Source: Lates calcarifer (Eukaryota > Chordata > Actinopteri > Centropomidae). From it: a DNA stretch of 64,000 nt. The notes beneath the pieces were generated by a model. The model ran no database searches and was not told the origin of the DNA. It worked only from the letters and a program-made list of their open reading frames with translations. Both the position numbers and the translations under genes were made by a program. The stretch covers positions 22,902,947 to 22,966,946 of the forward strand of contig NC_066851.1 in assembly GCF_001640805.2 (NCBI RefSeq), given 5' to 3'. Each line of letters starts with the position of its first letter. Within the stretch, counting starts at the first letter, position 1. Positions 13,680 to 26,900 of the stretch are shown here, piece by piece.

Positions 13680-14060
13680 TGAACCAGAGTGAGCTCAGTT
13701 TGACCCGCCGTGACCTTCCTGCTGTTGAACTCAGCAGACCTCAGTTCCGCTCGATTTCCACGACAGCGACAGAGGTGGAGCCCCGCCCGGCCGTACGGGG
13801 CAGTGACCGTAATGACGCCCGCAGCTCACCCACCCAGCTCAGCGAGGTCACGGAGGCATGTGTGTAGCGCTCAGCGGGGCTTGGCAGCGCCGGACCGCAT
13901 AATAGGCTAATCACTGTAAAACAAACACGCTGACTTACCCACAACCCCTCCTCCCCCTCCCCACAATTCCCAGCATGATTTAGGAGATTGTGGTGAACGG
14001 TGGAGGCAAACTGCAACTGTAGCCCTCATTTTCACCATGACATTAAATTTGAAGAGGATA
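13680..14060. promoter_or_regulatory. CpG-enriched non-coding block
   Basis: Elevated CpG (ccccgcccggccgtacgggg; agcgctcagcggggc; cagcgccggaccgc), followed by aggctaatcactg and a C-rich stretch. Could be a regulatory element. No supported exon. Confidence 0.25.
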
Positions 14061-15539
14061 CGTGGTCTCCAGGCAGTGAAAACAGTATTTATACTTGATT
14101 CCATGCACACACAACATTTTCCTGCTGCATTTAAATCAGCCCTGCAGCTCAGACACTGAGGGTTTCCCCTCTGCAGACTGATGCTTTCTGTCTGCTGTGT
14201 TCTGACAGGGTTTCACAGAGTAGCCCGCTAAATGACAAGTAGCTAATCGTTCATCTCCTTGCAGCTGCAGTGATTTCAGGTGATCTCATGAACTCTGAAT
14301 ATCCCTTCGTGACTTTCTGGCGCCACTTTCTGCACAAAATTGCATTGTTCAATTTTTAAAATAACACAAGGATTTCTGTCTCATTTTACAAACGTATAAT
14401 CAAATGGGTAAGTCCAATCACATCTGACCTCTCCCACCCTGCTGACGACGTTTGTCCCGTGTCCACCAGCAGAACAGTTTCCTGCCGCAGTCCTTAATTA
14501 ACAAGTGCCAGAACAACAAAACTGGTAGTTAGTCAGTGCCTTCCAGTACAACCCATACTGTTCATATGAAGGTTTGTGATCTCCCACCTCCATGGTTAAG
14601 GTTTGGTTGGAGTAAAACGTCTTGGTTAAGGTTACGGTGAAAGTGAACTGATGATTTCTTTAAATCTGTGTCATGCTTCACAAGGAAACACAGGTGGCAC
14701 AGGCACAACCAACCCAGTCTCCTGGAAGTTAGGTTTCTGTACAGCTAAACTACGTTGTAATCGCTGGGTGGGTGATATTCAGAGGCAGCCTGTTTTCTGA
14801 ATGAATGAATGAAGCTTTGGTTTATTAACAGCAGAAAAGTCACCAGGATGACACACATCCACAGCCTCGTCTGTGGTTACACTTCAGGCGACAAAAGCAC
14901 TTTTTTCTGTATTAAACCAGACCACGATCCTTCCCTAACCTTAACCAAGTGCTGCATAAAAAATGTAATAATACTGCAGTCACTACAAGTGGATATTGTA
15001 CTGCGAGATTGGATACTTTGACGGAAAAACACATTATGTTCAGCCTCATTATGTTAAGTTAGAGAGAATGATCCAGTTGCAGTTACATTTCTTACAAAAT
15101 GTATTTGCCATTGCAGTTTATTTGTATAGAGACAGTGTTGGCACAAGCTAAAATGTGAAATCAATCAGACGTCATTGGCAGACAGCATGCACACGGAGCC
15201 CAAACCAAACCTTAGACTCTGTAAAAATCCCAACATCAGTGTTGATTCTCGTGTTAAAACAGTTTCACAGCAGCAGTTGGTATAATTAACCTTTATTGCG
15301 CCACTTGAATGTGTAGATTCGTGCACCCGTGAATCTCAGCTGCAGTTTCACCATGCAAAGGACTTTCCTAACTCTTCGACCATCCAGCTAGTTTCCAAAC
15401 GGTTGCGACTGTGACAGTGTTCATTTTCTATTCAGGTCGGTTGTAGCAGTGTACACTGGCACGCTGTATGGTAGTTCTGCAGCATGTTATTATGGCTGTT
15501 TGGAAGCATTTGGAAGAGCCCATGACACCAACAAATAAC

Positions 15540-16150
15540 ATAGCAGAGAAGAGGGACTGTTTTTCCTGCCTTTGGCTACATTTGGACACCCCCACCCCCC
15601 CTTCAGCCCCCACCACCCCCCCGTTGTGTAATCCTACCACTGTCACATGCATGTCCCTCTGTGTAATTGAAGTGGTTGAAAAGAGAGGAGGGAGGGGAGG
15701 CCAATAAGAATAAGCAGCGTGGTTACATTTCAGCCCCACTGGTGCCAAGCTCCTATTGAAAATATATGGGCCCGGGCCTAACCCCCACGTTTCCATGCCT
15801 CCCCTGCCATGGCAACACAACATGGAAATCTGAAAACAATGTGAGCGTGAGCAGTTTTTAGCCGTGCCCACCGCCACAATGAGCCGCGCAATTAGCTGTT
15901 TCAACCAAGGAGGGGCCACTTATTGGATTTGAGAGGGCTGAATTGTGGACGGGGGCCACTCGAGGGATGCTGGTTGATAACGCCAGTGCCGGATCTGGTC
16001 CAGGATCTGGTGTTCGGTGCGGGTAGAGTGCCACTACCTCCCAGTTGCAAAGGCAATTAGCCTAATGGAGCTCTCAGCTGGCTGCACATTACTGGTTTGG
16101 ACGAGGAGCGGGTGTCACTTCTCCACATAATGAACACTGCTTGCTTTATT
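15540..16150. promoter_or_regulatory. strong candidate conserved non-coding element (about 600 bp)
   Basis: Long unique stretch with words usual in deeply conserved vertebrate enhancers: gcgcaattagctgtttcaa, ggccacttattgga, ccaataagaataagc, aaaggcaattagcctaatgg. It lacks microsatellites and repeats, and neither strand gives a spliced coding structure. Confidence 0.4.
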
Positions 16151-19100
16151 TTCTCCTCTCTCCTCCTATTATGTTCTATTCTGAAATATCTGCAGAGTCC
16201 ATTGACCTAGAATTGTGGATGACAATTGAAAGCAGAGCAGATTTTATTTCTACAAGGTGGTCTTCACGTGGGTTTTAAAAACAAACTCAGCTTCAGTTCT
16301 TTGCACTGTAATGCCTCATGTCAGCTGCTTTTTAAGTACCTGTTAGCTGGAAAATACAGAAGGATCAATGTGGTTTTTATTACCAGTTTGACCAAAAACA
16401 AGGAGCAGATTAAACCAGATTTTAAAGCCTGAACACATCTGAGTATTTCCTTCAACTAGGCACTGAGTGTCTTACTACATCACTTTAGATCTGTTGTAAT
16501 GAATATTAGAAAAAATATTAATGTTCAGTGAGTAAAATAGGTTGGCTACCCCTGCACAATGATGAATAACAAAGGTGCGATGTACCTGAAACCAGTAAAA
16601 CAGACAATACAAATTCTTTCTTACTTAAATTAGACACAAAAAACACCAAACAGGATGATATTCAATCCCATATTTTCATTTCTGAAAACTTAAAATAAAA
16701 ATACTGAGCCCTATTTAAACAGTCGTCTGTTGTTAGCAGGACGGTACAATCCCATCATGGAAAAATCTCAACTTTATTTACACATTTGCTGATCCAATGT
16801 GCGGATGAGAGGAAATCAAAAAAAAAAAGTCAAAAAGAAAAGTCAAAACACCTTTACGTGCAAAGGTGCTCACACACACCCATAATTAAAACAGGCCAGG
16901 TTGACACAGGATCCCCTGTTAAGCTCTTACATAACGATCCAGACTCCCTCAGATTCCAGTCTCACCCTCTCTCCTCCACTTCCTGCGGGAGGAGGAGGCT
17001 GCGGTGTGATGGACGGCCTTATATCAGGGATAAACAGGATTGTGAAAGCGTGAATGTGTCACATCAGTGTGTTGCACATGAACAACGCCTGCAGGTCCCC
17101 CGGTGCTTTGTAGCAAACGCTGGTTGTAATGTTGTAAGAGCTTCTCTGTGGCGAAAGTCCTCATGGAACTTAAGTTGAGTCTTGTCCTGAGCACTGGTGT
17201 CGTGTCATCCGCAGTCACACTGCTCGTGCGCTCATGAAATAATCCATTGGCTTGCTCTGACCTCGCTGATTGCCAGCAGTTGCAGCAGTTGTGTTGCAGA
17301 AAGCGGGACATGACGCAGCAGCAGCGACGGTGGCGCTCAGCGGGCTGCAGATGTTCCTGTTGAAGTCGTGATGAGGACTCAGCTGCTTTTCTGTTCCAGA
17401 AGTTTTAGTTACTTATTTTTCAGCGTGTTCAAATCGCTGCTTTTGTCACCTGATGTCCCAGAATGGACAGAAATGTTATCACACTGGGTGCCTTTTATTC
17501 TTCTGTACACAGACTCTTGTGGACATGAGCAGATGATACATACCTTATATTTTTAGTCAATATTTTTTATTCTAAACTTGAGTAAGGTACAACAGGTAAC
17601 CTATCCCATCACATTAATGAATTAGTTATAGTACACTACACCCTCCTCCATCCCTACCCATGCTTCTATCCCACATGCACAACCCAAAGTCCTGAAACGT
17701 CCCTTTTCCTGTTTCAAAAAACACAGATAGAAACCTGGTTATTCACTGATTCTGGGCTGCTCTGTGACAGTGGGAATAAAATATCGTTCCACTTCTAATA
17801 ATCTTATTCTGGTCCACACCAGTTTCCTCTTTTTGACTGAGGAATTTTAAAACAAGTGTGGACAGCAGGGCACACACATCATAACCAAATGCATAAAACA
17901 GGATAAACACACTAAAGTCGTAAAGCTTTAGGGATGGTTAGCAGCTGCAGTGCTGTGTGTTTAGCACTTTGATTAAGTGATCAGTGTTCCTCCCTCTCCT
18001 TCACCATCAGAGCTGTAAACTGAGAGATCGTCGACAGGTGCAGCAGGTGTGTGTCTGTGTTTACAATCACTGATCCACAGAGAGTCATGAAGGCATCCTG
18101 AGTCAATATGTTACATATGTGAGGACACACTGCTCTCTAGTGTTGAGTACTGGTTAGTACACTGTGCCTTAATGAACATGCCTTTTTTATTAGCTCCCTT
18201 TCCACCTTGACCCACCTCCTCCGCTTCATACAGCGTTCAGTCTGATTGAACGTTGACCTGCCAGATCTCGAGGCCCTCCAAAGTCCAGCTGGTTTGAGAG
18301 AGGGGGTCCTGACCTTCCATACAGGAAATACTGTTTGTTTATGTTCTTGTTTTGTAACTGCAGGTGAAATAATACAAGTAGCAGATGAGCTTAATGACAG
18401 TAAAGTGATTAAACGCTGGATAATTTATAACTTATCACCCAAACCACACTATTTCCTGTTCACCTTTAATGACTTTTCTCCTGTGGTTTCAAAAGACCTG
18501 TTAATCAGTGTGTAGAGGACTCATATCAGGTTTAAAGTCTTTGATTTAAACTTTCTATTTACAGTTGAATCCCAGGTTGTGAATTAGATTCACACACACA
18601 CCAAACACACACTCATTAATTTTCTATCTTTGATTGAAGAACTCGCAGTTATGGAAACAGGAGCACTGATGAGACAAAGTCTAATTAGTTTCCCTCCTGA
18701 AAATCTGGCAGCTTAAATAAAGTTTTCATCCACCTGCAACGTTATTAAAAAAGTTTATAAGAATCCAAAGTTCAAATGAAGGAGATGATTCTGTTTGGTT
18801 TGATGTGAGTGCTGGTGGATAATTAAAAGCTGGATGAATCCCAGCTTTAATATAAAAATGATGGTTGGTTTAGTTGCCTTTATTTGAATGACACTGCCTG
18901 TAACTAATCATTTTATTATTTTTTAAAGGAGAGTTTAAAGTTGGATAATGTATATTTTCTATCATCAAAATCAGAAAACATTAGAAGGCAGTTAATAATT
19001 CTTTATTTAAGAGAAAACTTTACTAAATGTTGAGGAGGTAAACCTAATTATCTTTTCACCTGTCTCCTCTTCATCTGTTACAGACTTTTATTTCACTTTT

Positions 19101-20444
19101 CACTCATCGAAACTTCAGATAGCCAACTGTTTATCCATAATCCTGTAAAGAAGAGATGAGACTGTTGAAGGATTATTCTATATTTTTCTTATTGTTAACA
19201 AATCACATGAAGTAGCTGATGAATACTTGCAAACAGCTGGATAGTGCAGGGCGGGGGAAGAGACGTGAGGCTGCATGAGGTGACAGAACAGGTGCATGAT
19301 GGTATTCAGCGTGACGTACATTTCTCCAGGACATGATTGTCTCTAACCCATCAGGACTAAACACATTAAACATCATAGAAAACATTTCAGAACTTGCCTG
19401 GTAATTGTCACATTTTTAAGTTCACCTCAGGATCAAAGTAATCCACTGACAGGTGTGTGTTCATGTGTGGGTACATGTTGAACAGTAACTGCTATTAATT
19501 TATTCAGCATACTTTTAATGGTGCCACTTTGCCTGTGCAGTAAACAAATATGTGCAAAGAAACGGGGCTGAGGTTGTTCACTGAATTCATAGCAACATTT
19601 CCTCTTCTTTACATCCTGTAACAAATGAAACTATTTCTATTCTGATAGCATTCTGCTGTGTTTGGTGTTTTTATGACAGACAATCTGTTCATCAGTGGCT
19701 ACCTGCTGTCAGGGAAAGCAGCTCGGATCAGCCTGGTGAATATTTATAGAAACCAATAAAGCTCGGTCAGATTCTAGGAAGCTCAGAGAGCAGATTCCTA
19801 GAAAGCGGCCTGTTGTGCCATACAGCTGGGTACATACGGTCCTCCTCACCCACTGATGGTGGAGTCAAGGAGATTTGTCCATTAGATTTGAAAAATGCTT
19901 CACAACTGCTGTATTTCAATTTAGAGAGGAGGAAATCAGGCTTTACTTTAATGTTCATCATTTACTGTCTTTGAAAAACGAGGATCCAGTGTGGAGGTGT
20001 TGTCATTTTGTCAGGCTGGGGGTTAAGTTACCCTCCATCCTTCCAGATTCACCACAGTTTGTTTCAATTTTATGTAATCAGTCATTTTCAAGTGTGGTTG
20101 TCACTTTGAATGGAATGGACTTTCATTCTACAACCAAAAAAACTGAGAAAAACTTTGAAATGAGACGTGAAAAAAAGAAAATAGTGGCTGGTTGTATGAG
20201 AGATGAAATCATATATGATCATATATATATTCAACAAGTAAAAATTGAATGCACCAACTATGGATGTCAGTTACATTAATGTAGTGGAGAAAAAGTACTT
20301 CCTGTGATACATATTTACATCCACAACATGCACCCAGAGTCTCTGAATCCAGTTCAAAGTAGCTGTAGGTTTTACTTTCAGCAGATGGCGCCATTGAGCC
20401 TCTTCACATCCACTTTTCTGTCTTCCCAAACATGAACTGGGTCT

Positions 20445-20445
<1 letters not shown>

Positions 20446-20480
<35 letters not shown>
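20446..20480. repeat. (CA)n microsatellite
   Basis: About 17 CA units. Confidence 0.95.
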
Positions 20481-20483
<3 letters not shown>

Positions 20484-21119
20484 CCTTAGTCATAACTGTC
20501 AGTAGTAATTTTGTCTAATTCTGTATTAGGTGGATTTGTAAACAATATTTCTTCCAGTTTGTTAAATTGAATTTTTGAATATTTAAGGACATGTAAGTAC
20601 AGCATTTAACATAATTTTTAACTAATTAATAAAAGTAAAATAGAAATTAAAGGAATAAAGGGGGATGAGGAGAAAATATTCATGACTAAACTTTCCTAAA
20701 AGCTTCATCCAGTTAAGATTCAGGAAACATCATGGTCATAGTTCAAAAGACCAGCGCTGACTGTGAGATGAGATGTGAACTGAATGTAATTATATGTTGT
20801 TTAAAAGCTTTGAGCCAGCGAGCAGTGCAGTTGTTTTTCTGAAGAGGACCAGCCGTAACATCGCAGCACATTTCCCAACAAAAACTCTCTTTCTCACCAC
20901 CAGTATGACTTACACCTGTGTATGTGCACGTATACAGTATATTATAATACATGATACATGAGCTCAGGCTTGTCACATGTTAGCTTCATGTGAAACAGGC
21001 AGCGCACAGATCATCATGCTTGGTGTTGTCTCATTCCCGTCTTAAGCAGAAACCCAAGACTTTTCCCTGATTGAATGGCCTCCTCCTTTGTGATACACAC
21101 TATTCCCTGATTTTACTCT

Positions 21120-21800
21120 GGATTTCAATTTCCATCACATCTGGACACTGAAAGGCGCCTTTGTGCAACGAGAGAACAATGAAGAGAGAGAAAAAGATAG
21201 CGAGTGAAATAGAGGGGAGTTCGAACCTTTTCCGAATATACTTTTCCCACCGCCAAACTTATATTAACCTCCTCCTGTTCCATTGTCAGAGATAGTGCCG
21301 TGCCAACAGAGAGAAAAAGGTCAGAGCTGAATAGTGTCATTGCATTCGTGAGGCAGGGAGAAGCCCGCTCAGCGCATTAAAGAGTCTGTCAGTTCAGATT
21401 GAAGACAGTTATTTGGGAAGGAAAAAGAGAAAAAAGTGATATGTCTAATAAAAAGGCTGAGAGATATAAAGGAAAAAAAGGAAATTCTACCTTTTTGACA
21501 GTAGGTTCACCAATAAAGCCACAGTCAAATGAAAGGTATTAGATCTCCTCGGGGGAGCTGTCTGATTTGCTCACATGAATATTCAACCATCACCTCTCTC
21601 TGTTTCTCCCATAAAGCCCTCAGGATTTTAAGAGAGCGTTTATTAAAAGTGAGCAAACATTCCTCTCCAGTTACAGCTCTGTGCTGTAATAAAACCGTGT
21701 TTACTGTATCAGTCCCAGAATTAATGAGACTAAATGGTTTGCTGAGTTTATCTGTGGAGATGAAGCAGATAAGCTGTTCTGAAAATCTCCAAAGTTCATG
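21120..21800. promoter_or_regulatory. strong candidate conserved non-coding element (about 680 bp)
   Basis: Unique AT-rich block containing ttgtgcaacgagagaacaatg, tttgctcacatgaatattc, ataaagccctcag, gagcgtttattaaaagtg and ccagaattaatgag. Both strands stay open for about 90 codons at 21525-21806, but no splice sites or protein family fit, so selection on DNA rather than protein is more plausible. Confidence 0.35.
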
Positions 21801-22284
21801 ACTCAACTACTGTAGTTCTGACTGAAATAAGAAAAGTTACAGCGTCAGGTGGGAATAAAAAAACCATAGCAAATTTAATCATGAGTTTTTGAAGTGTTTG
21901 TGAGAAACAGAAAAACACTACACATGTAGGAAGATGCACAATCACACAGACAAACTATATTTAGCAGCTGTATTCCAGCAGCTCCTGTGCTCTGTGACAT
22001 AAAATGGCTGTTTTTGATATATAGTGATGTTTCTGGTTAAGCTAAAAGGATCTTACTCTTTAATAAGAAGCCTTATCTCTGTAGGAATCCTATCATCATG
22101 TTGTCAGTCACTTATAACAATCTGAGCCTGTCAGTGACAAAAACAGACACTTTAGTGAACGTACTTTGACATGGACAGTTGCCTGTTGGATTACATTGCA
22201 TTGAGTTTTGTCCCTATCAATCATGTACACCCCAAAATACAGGAAAAAAGGCCCAGGTTAAAAAATACTGGAGTTGTGCTTTAA

Positions 22285-22700
22285 AGCAGTTGAAGTGTTG
22301 GTCGACGTTGATGCACTGAAAGGGTTTAAAATGTCTGTATGAAGCAAAACGTTTAAGCTTTGTAGTAAGTTAAATAAGTAGTTGAAGAGAAATCTGTAAG
22401 CTCTCAAAGGGTTTGAAGTGTTGAACCTGTTGAAGTTTAATGTTTAATTTCTACTTTGATCTCTGTAGGGAGCTGCAACAGCAGAGATGAAAATGATTCA
22501 AATTAGAATTTCAGTTGAAGCTGAGGTGCAGTTTTGATAGTTGAAGTGTAAGCCTGTATATTGTTTATTAACTGAATTAAGTATATAGTCTTTGAAGTGT
22601 TGAAGAGTAAAAACTGAAGTCAGAAGTGTCAGTTGATGTGTCGAGGCTGAATGCAGTTGAAATGTCAGTTGTTGAGGTGTAAGTGGCTTTCATGTGTTGG
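22285..22700. repeat. degenerate tandem GTTGAAGTGT-type repeat
   Basis: About nine imperfect occurrences of gttgaagtgt or close variants over roughly 400 bp (near 22288, 22409, 22428, 22514, 22539, 22591, 22632, 22657, 22672) at irregular spacing. Appears to be a decayed minisatellite. Confidence 0.4.
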
Positions 22701-23599
22701 AGGATGAACATCGGGAGATCTTGTTCTTGTTTGTGTGTTCTGTAAGACGAGAAACACCCGATGTTGACACCACTTAGTCTTGTGTAATGTATTTGCACTA
22801 CATCTTAATCCTTGTACAAGCCCTGCACCTGTAACTGATCATCAAACAAACAAACACGATTCAGCTGTTGAGAAATCTGTTATTCCTAAAAATGTATTCA
22901 CATACAACTGCAGATAATGAGCAGATGATCAAAACAAAAATCTCTGAAAACACATCAGACGTGATCAGTCACAGCAAACATCGTTAACAGTTTACAGGCC
23001 GGCTTCCTTTTGTGCCCAGTTTGCTTCTGTAGAGATTATTACCAATACTCTAGGTTTTACCTCCAAATATGGTGATTTGTATAATCTGGCTGAACTCTTG
23101 GCTCATTTACAACCTGTTTGATTGAGTTTCATGGCCTGTTTTAGTCTGGAATTGGGACACAGCTTTTGTCTTTTCATTATAATGTAACTGGCTCAAATTT
23201 CTGCATTGGCCCGGCAGATCTGACTGGAAAGTATAAGTGATGAAAGCTTATGTTCATGTAGTGTTTAAACAAGGCAGTTATCAGATTGGAGTTTCAGTAC
23301 TGCAGGCATTTCTTGGAGGCAGAGGCACAAAATAATGTCATTGGTTTGATGAACATCAGTGGTTTAGAGCCAGGTAGTCCTGCTTTTCTGGAAAACTGAC
23401 AAAAAGAAAAAAGAGAAATACAAGAGGGGGCTACTGTGAAGACTAGATCTAGTCTAGTTAGGTCCAACTTCAGGATTGAAGTCCACCAAAATGTGATTTA
23501 CAGACTTTACAGAAGATGTGAACTGAAATAAAATGCAAAAGGTGCTAAACTACTGTACGTGGGAGTAATGAGAAGAAAACAGAATTTTTCATCTTACAA

Positions 23600-23900
23600 A
23601 ATTTCCTTGGGAATGGGAAATTAAAGAATAAAATTTAAAACCAGAATAGCTGTGACGTCTCCATTGCTGAGAAAAATGGCAGTCATTTGCAACATTTGCA
23701 GTTCAACAAATGAGCAAAGTCTCTCTGCTAAATAGGATGATATTAAATGACCAAAGGCTCCAAAGCAGCTCAGAGGACCTCGTGATGAGCTTATTTTGTC
23801 ATTTGCTGTGTCCAGGTTTTCAAATGAACCTTTAAGCTCTAGATAAAAGGGATTTTCAGATACCTCCAAATGCAAATTATTGGTAAAAAATTCTGAATGG
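23600..23900. promoter_or_regulatory. candidate conserved non-coding element
   Basis: Includes an octamer ATGCAAAT inside ccaaatgcaaattattgg at about 23868-23882, tgacgtctccattg, and tcatttgcaacatttgcag. No coding structure. Confidence 0.25.
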
Positions 23901-26900
23901 ACAAATATTTAAATAAAATTCTTTTTTAAAAAACCAAAGACTGTGGTTCTTTACTCCCTCATGTCTTCATGATCTTGCTCTTTGACACGAGTCAATGCCA
24001 TTTTGATATGAATCTGTTTATTGACTTGAAAGCCCAAGGTTTTAATGACAATATTTCATGTAATGGACCTTCAGACGGTTACTGTACTGTGTGTGTTCTT
24101 GGATGCTGTGGACACTTCATCATGAATCATCACTCAAGGCCTCTGCGGAAAGGAGCAGACTCTAAAAATCTTTAAAAGATTGGCCTCATGCACAAAACCC
24201 TTGTTGGAGCTTCTTGGTGACACTATTAGTGCTTGTACTGTTTTTACATGGGAAGCCAGTGAAGGATCACGTCCTGTTGCTGCACTAAAGACTCCGGTTG
24301 ATCAGGGTGACTGGGTTGGGATCTTTGGGGTAAAGACCTGTCCAAGTTTACCTCAGTCGTTCACTTCTCTGAAGTTGATTCCAAATTGCTGAACATTGTT
24401 TTTATTTTACTGGGTCAGATTTTCTGGAATAAGCTGATTTCCTAAAGCTCATGAAAAAAACCCAGTCTGTAATTGGATTAATCCATTAGAGAAACTTGAT
24501 TCCCCAAGCTAGATTTCTCCTGGACTCGCTGATTTCTCGGTTACACTCATAACCACTCTCTTAACGTCTTTTTACCTCTGAGCTTTTGCATAAAGGAAAG
24601 CATTATTGTGACAGTGGGACAGCGGGAAGACAAAATGATTAAATCCTCAGTCCAATCAACACTACACTAAAAGAAGGTAGGCTTGAGAAGCCTCTCTAGT
24701 ATTTTATCAGGTGGACACAACTTCATGATGGACATTACTTAGTCTGTTGTTGAGTTGTTCTTCTTCCCTCAAATGGCCAGAAAAGTTGAGGGCAGTAAGG
24801 GCAGGTTTTCGGTTTGGTGGCAGCAGGAAAGGTGTCCAATTCAAATGCTGCGTTTCATGTTTGAGTAGCAGCGTGTACTGTGGGACTGATTAGCTGCATC
24901 ACGTGTTACATGAGTGCAGAGGCTGCCACTATTATGACAGAGTTTTTGCACAACATGCACTCTGTTCTCTGTGGTGGGACGTCATGTTCCCTCGTCCTCT
25001 GTTTCAGAATGAGCTTCTCATCATTTTCTTCAGCAACACGCAGAGAAACCACCACCAACTTCCTCCAAGTCTGTTATTTTCAATGTCATTATCCTCTTTA
25101 TTACCACGTATTAAGTGGCGAATGCTAATTTGTGGTTTCCAGGTGGTTTTTGAAATTTGTGTTGCACAGCAACTAGAACGATAATAACTCTCATTGCCCT
25201 CATGCTCTTTCTGCTCTGCTGACACTCGGAGCAGAACTTTGAGAGCGTGACAGAAATGTTCCTCTTCGGATCAGAGTGAAAAAGCTCACATTTATGCCTC
25301 GACTTAAAATGAACTCTTTTGTCTGTATCTGCAAACTTTGATCAGATGGAGTTTCACCCGCTTAAAGTGTTAAACTGCAGCTGTCACACAGCAGTTTTGA
25401 TGCTGCTGATATTCATCAGACAACACCAAGTCCTGGAGAGCATCCATTAACTGTTTCTGACATTTCACACAATTTAATTAGGGAAATATTTCTTTCTTTT
25501 TCTTCATGCCTCTCTCTGTCGAATGATGTCAAAATTGTGTACTCACAGAAATACCATGCTGTTAGCAATTATCGGTAAATGCATGGATGAAATAATAAAA
25601 CCTCAGAAGAATGATCGGCAGCATCAGGATTATACAATACTGACCGATTGTGTATGTAAACCAATAGGTTACTATCTTTGTGTAGGATCAGCAATCATGT
25701 TTAAAGAACTGAACAAAACATGATGAGAAAAGAACATACCATATACAAACAGGAAGCATTTTCATGCAGTGGAAAAATGGTTGTTTGCTTTTATCCAACC
25801 CTGAGCTCCAGGTTGGATAAACAACCTGCACATCTCCATGGCAGCAAAGTGTTGAGAGCAGTGCAGCAGTGATGCAAAAACACCCAGAGCTCTAAATGTT
25901 GGAGTTTGCTTCAGTCTGTTCTGTGTGGACAGGTATTTCTAAAAGACACACCTGCTTAACCAGCATGATGGGACGCATCTGATAATTACAAATTAATCAG
26001 TTTGGTCATAATACGGCCTTTGTTGTTTCTGGGCTCGGACTGGTTCAGGGCCAACAGCTGGCTGCTACAGCAGACCTTGATAATAATCATGTTGTCTGAG
26101 CATCAGATTAAATTCCAGTCAGAAGGAGGCTCAATCGTTTAGATGATGTAAGTAGATAGAGCCCCCTGAGTCCTGCAGTTTTCAGTTTAACCTTTGCCAT
26201 TCAGGCTGTTTTTAGGCTTTTTAGTTGCCTTTTAGATGTTTAGAGTTATGTCATGAGCCAGTCTCTCACCAGTGCCTTCTTATTAGTTTTGTTGAGGATC
26301 AGACAGCGGTATCAGTCTCCTCATCGAACTATAACCAGAAGCAATGAGAGCATTCCCAATTCATTGTCTTTGTCAAAGGTATTTATTTGTAGATATGAAG
26401 AACAGAACAGAGTTTTATCTCATGCTCTGAACTGGACTAAGTCAGGCTGTGATGTCTTCAGTACTTATTTGTTCATCTTTTAATGCACGAAACAAAAACA
26501 GAAATCTAATATTCCTTGAGAGCATCTCCTTAAATCTTACTCTAAAGTTTTTACCTCACATGCTGCTTAAATGAAAATAAACGCTATTGTTACTCAATAA
26601 AATGCAGCACACTCCACTGAGATTACTCGGCTAATCAAAAGTGGATTAAAAACTGATTATGAACGTTCCACTTTCTGCCAGCACTCATTCTCTCTCTCTC
26701 TCTCACACACATGATTTTGTGTCAGCCTAATACCACTGTCTTTTCTCACTTAACCTTATTTGTGTTCTCCTGTGTTTTCCTCTGTGTGTGTTCGTTTGTG
26801 TTGCTGTGGAGGAGCGCTAAAACTCCCATAGCAACGAGGAGATAACACACAGATACCAGTAAACAACAGCAAAGGAAGGTAGAGTGGATCGACCAGTTTC

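Larger units (their letters stand above)
7221..15539. other. non-coding flank
   Basis: Includes the pyrimidine tract, a GT array, a short GC-rich block at about 10570-10635 and two enhancer-like blocks (12.9 and 13.7 kb). A pair of 14-nt inverted words (cttggttaaggtta near 14622; taaccttaaccaag near 14936) may mark an old foldback repeat. No exon supported. Confidence 0.6.

Noticed and set aside
15428..15919. 163-codon - strand frame
   Set aside because: Overlaps an enhancer-like block; not recognisable as protein and no consistent splice sites.
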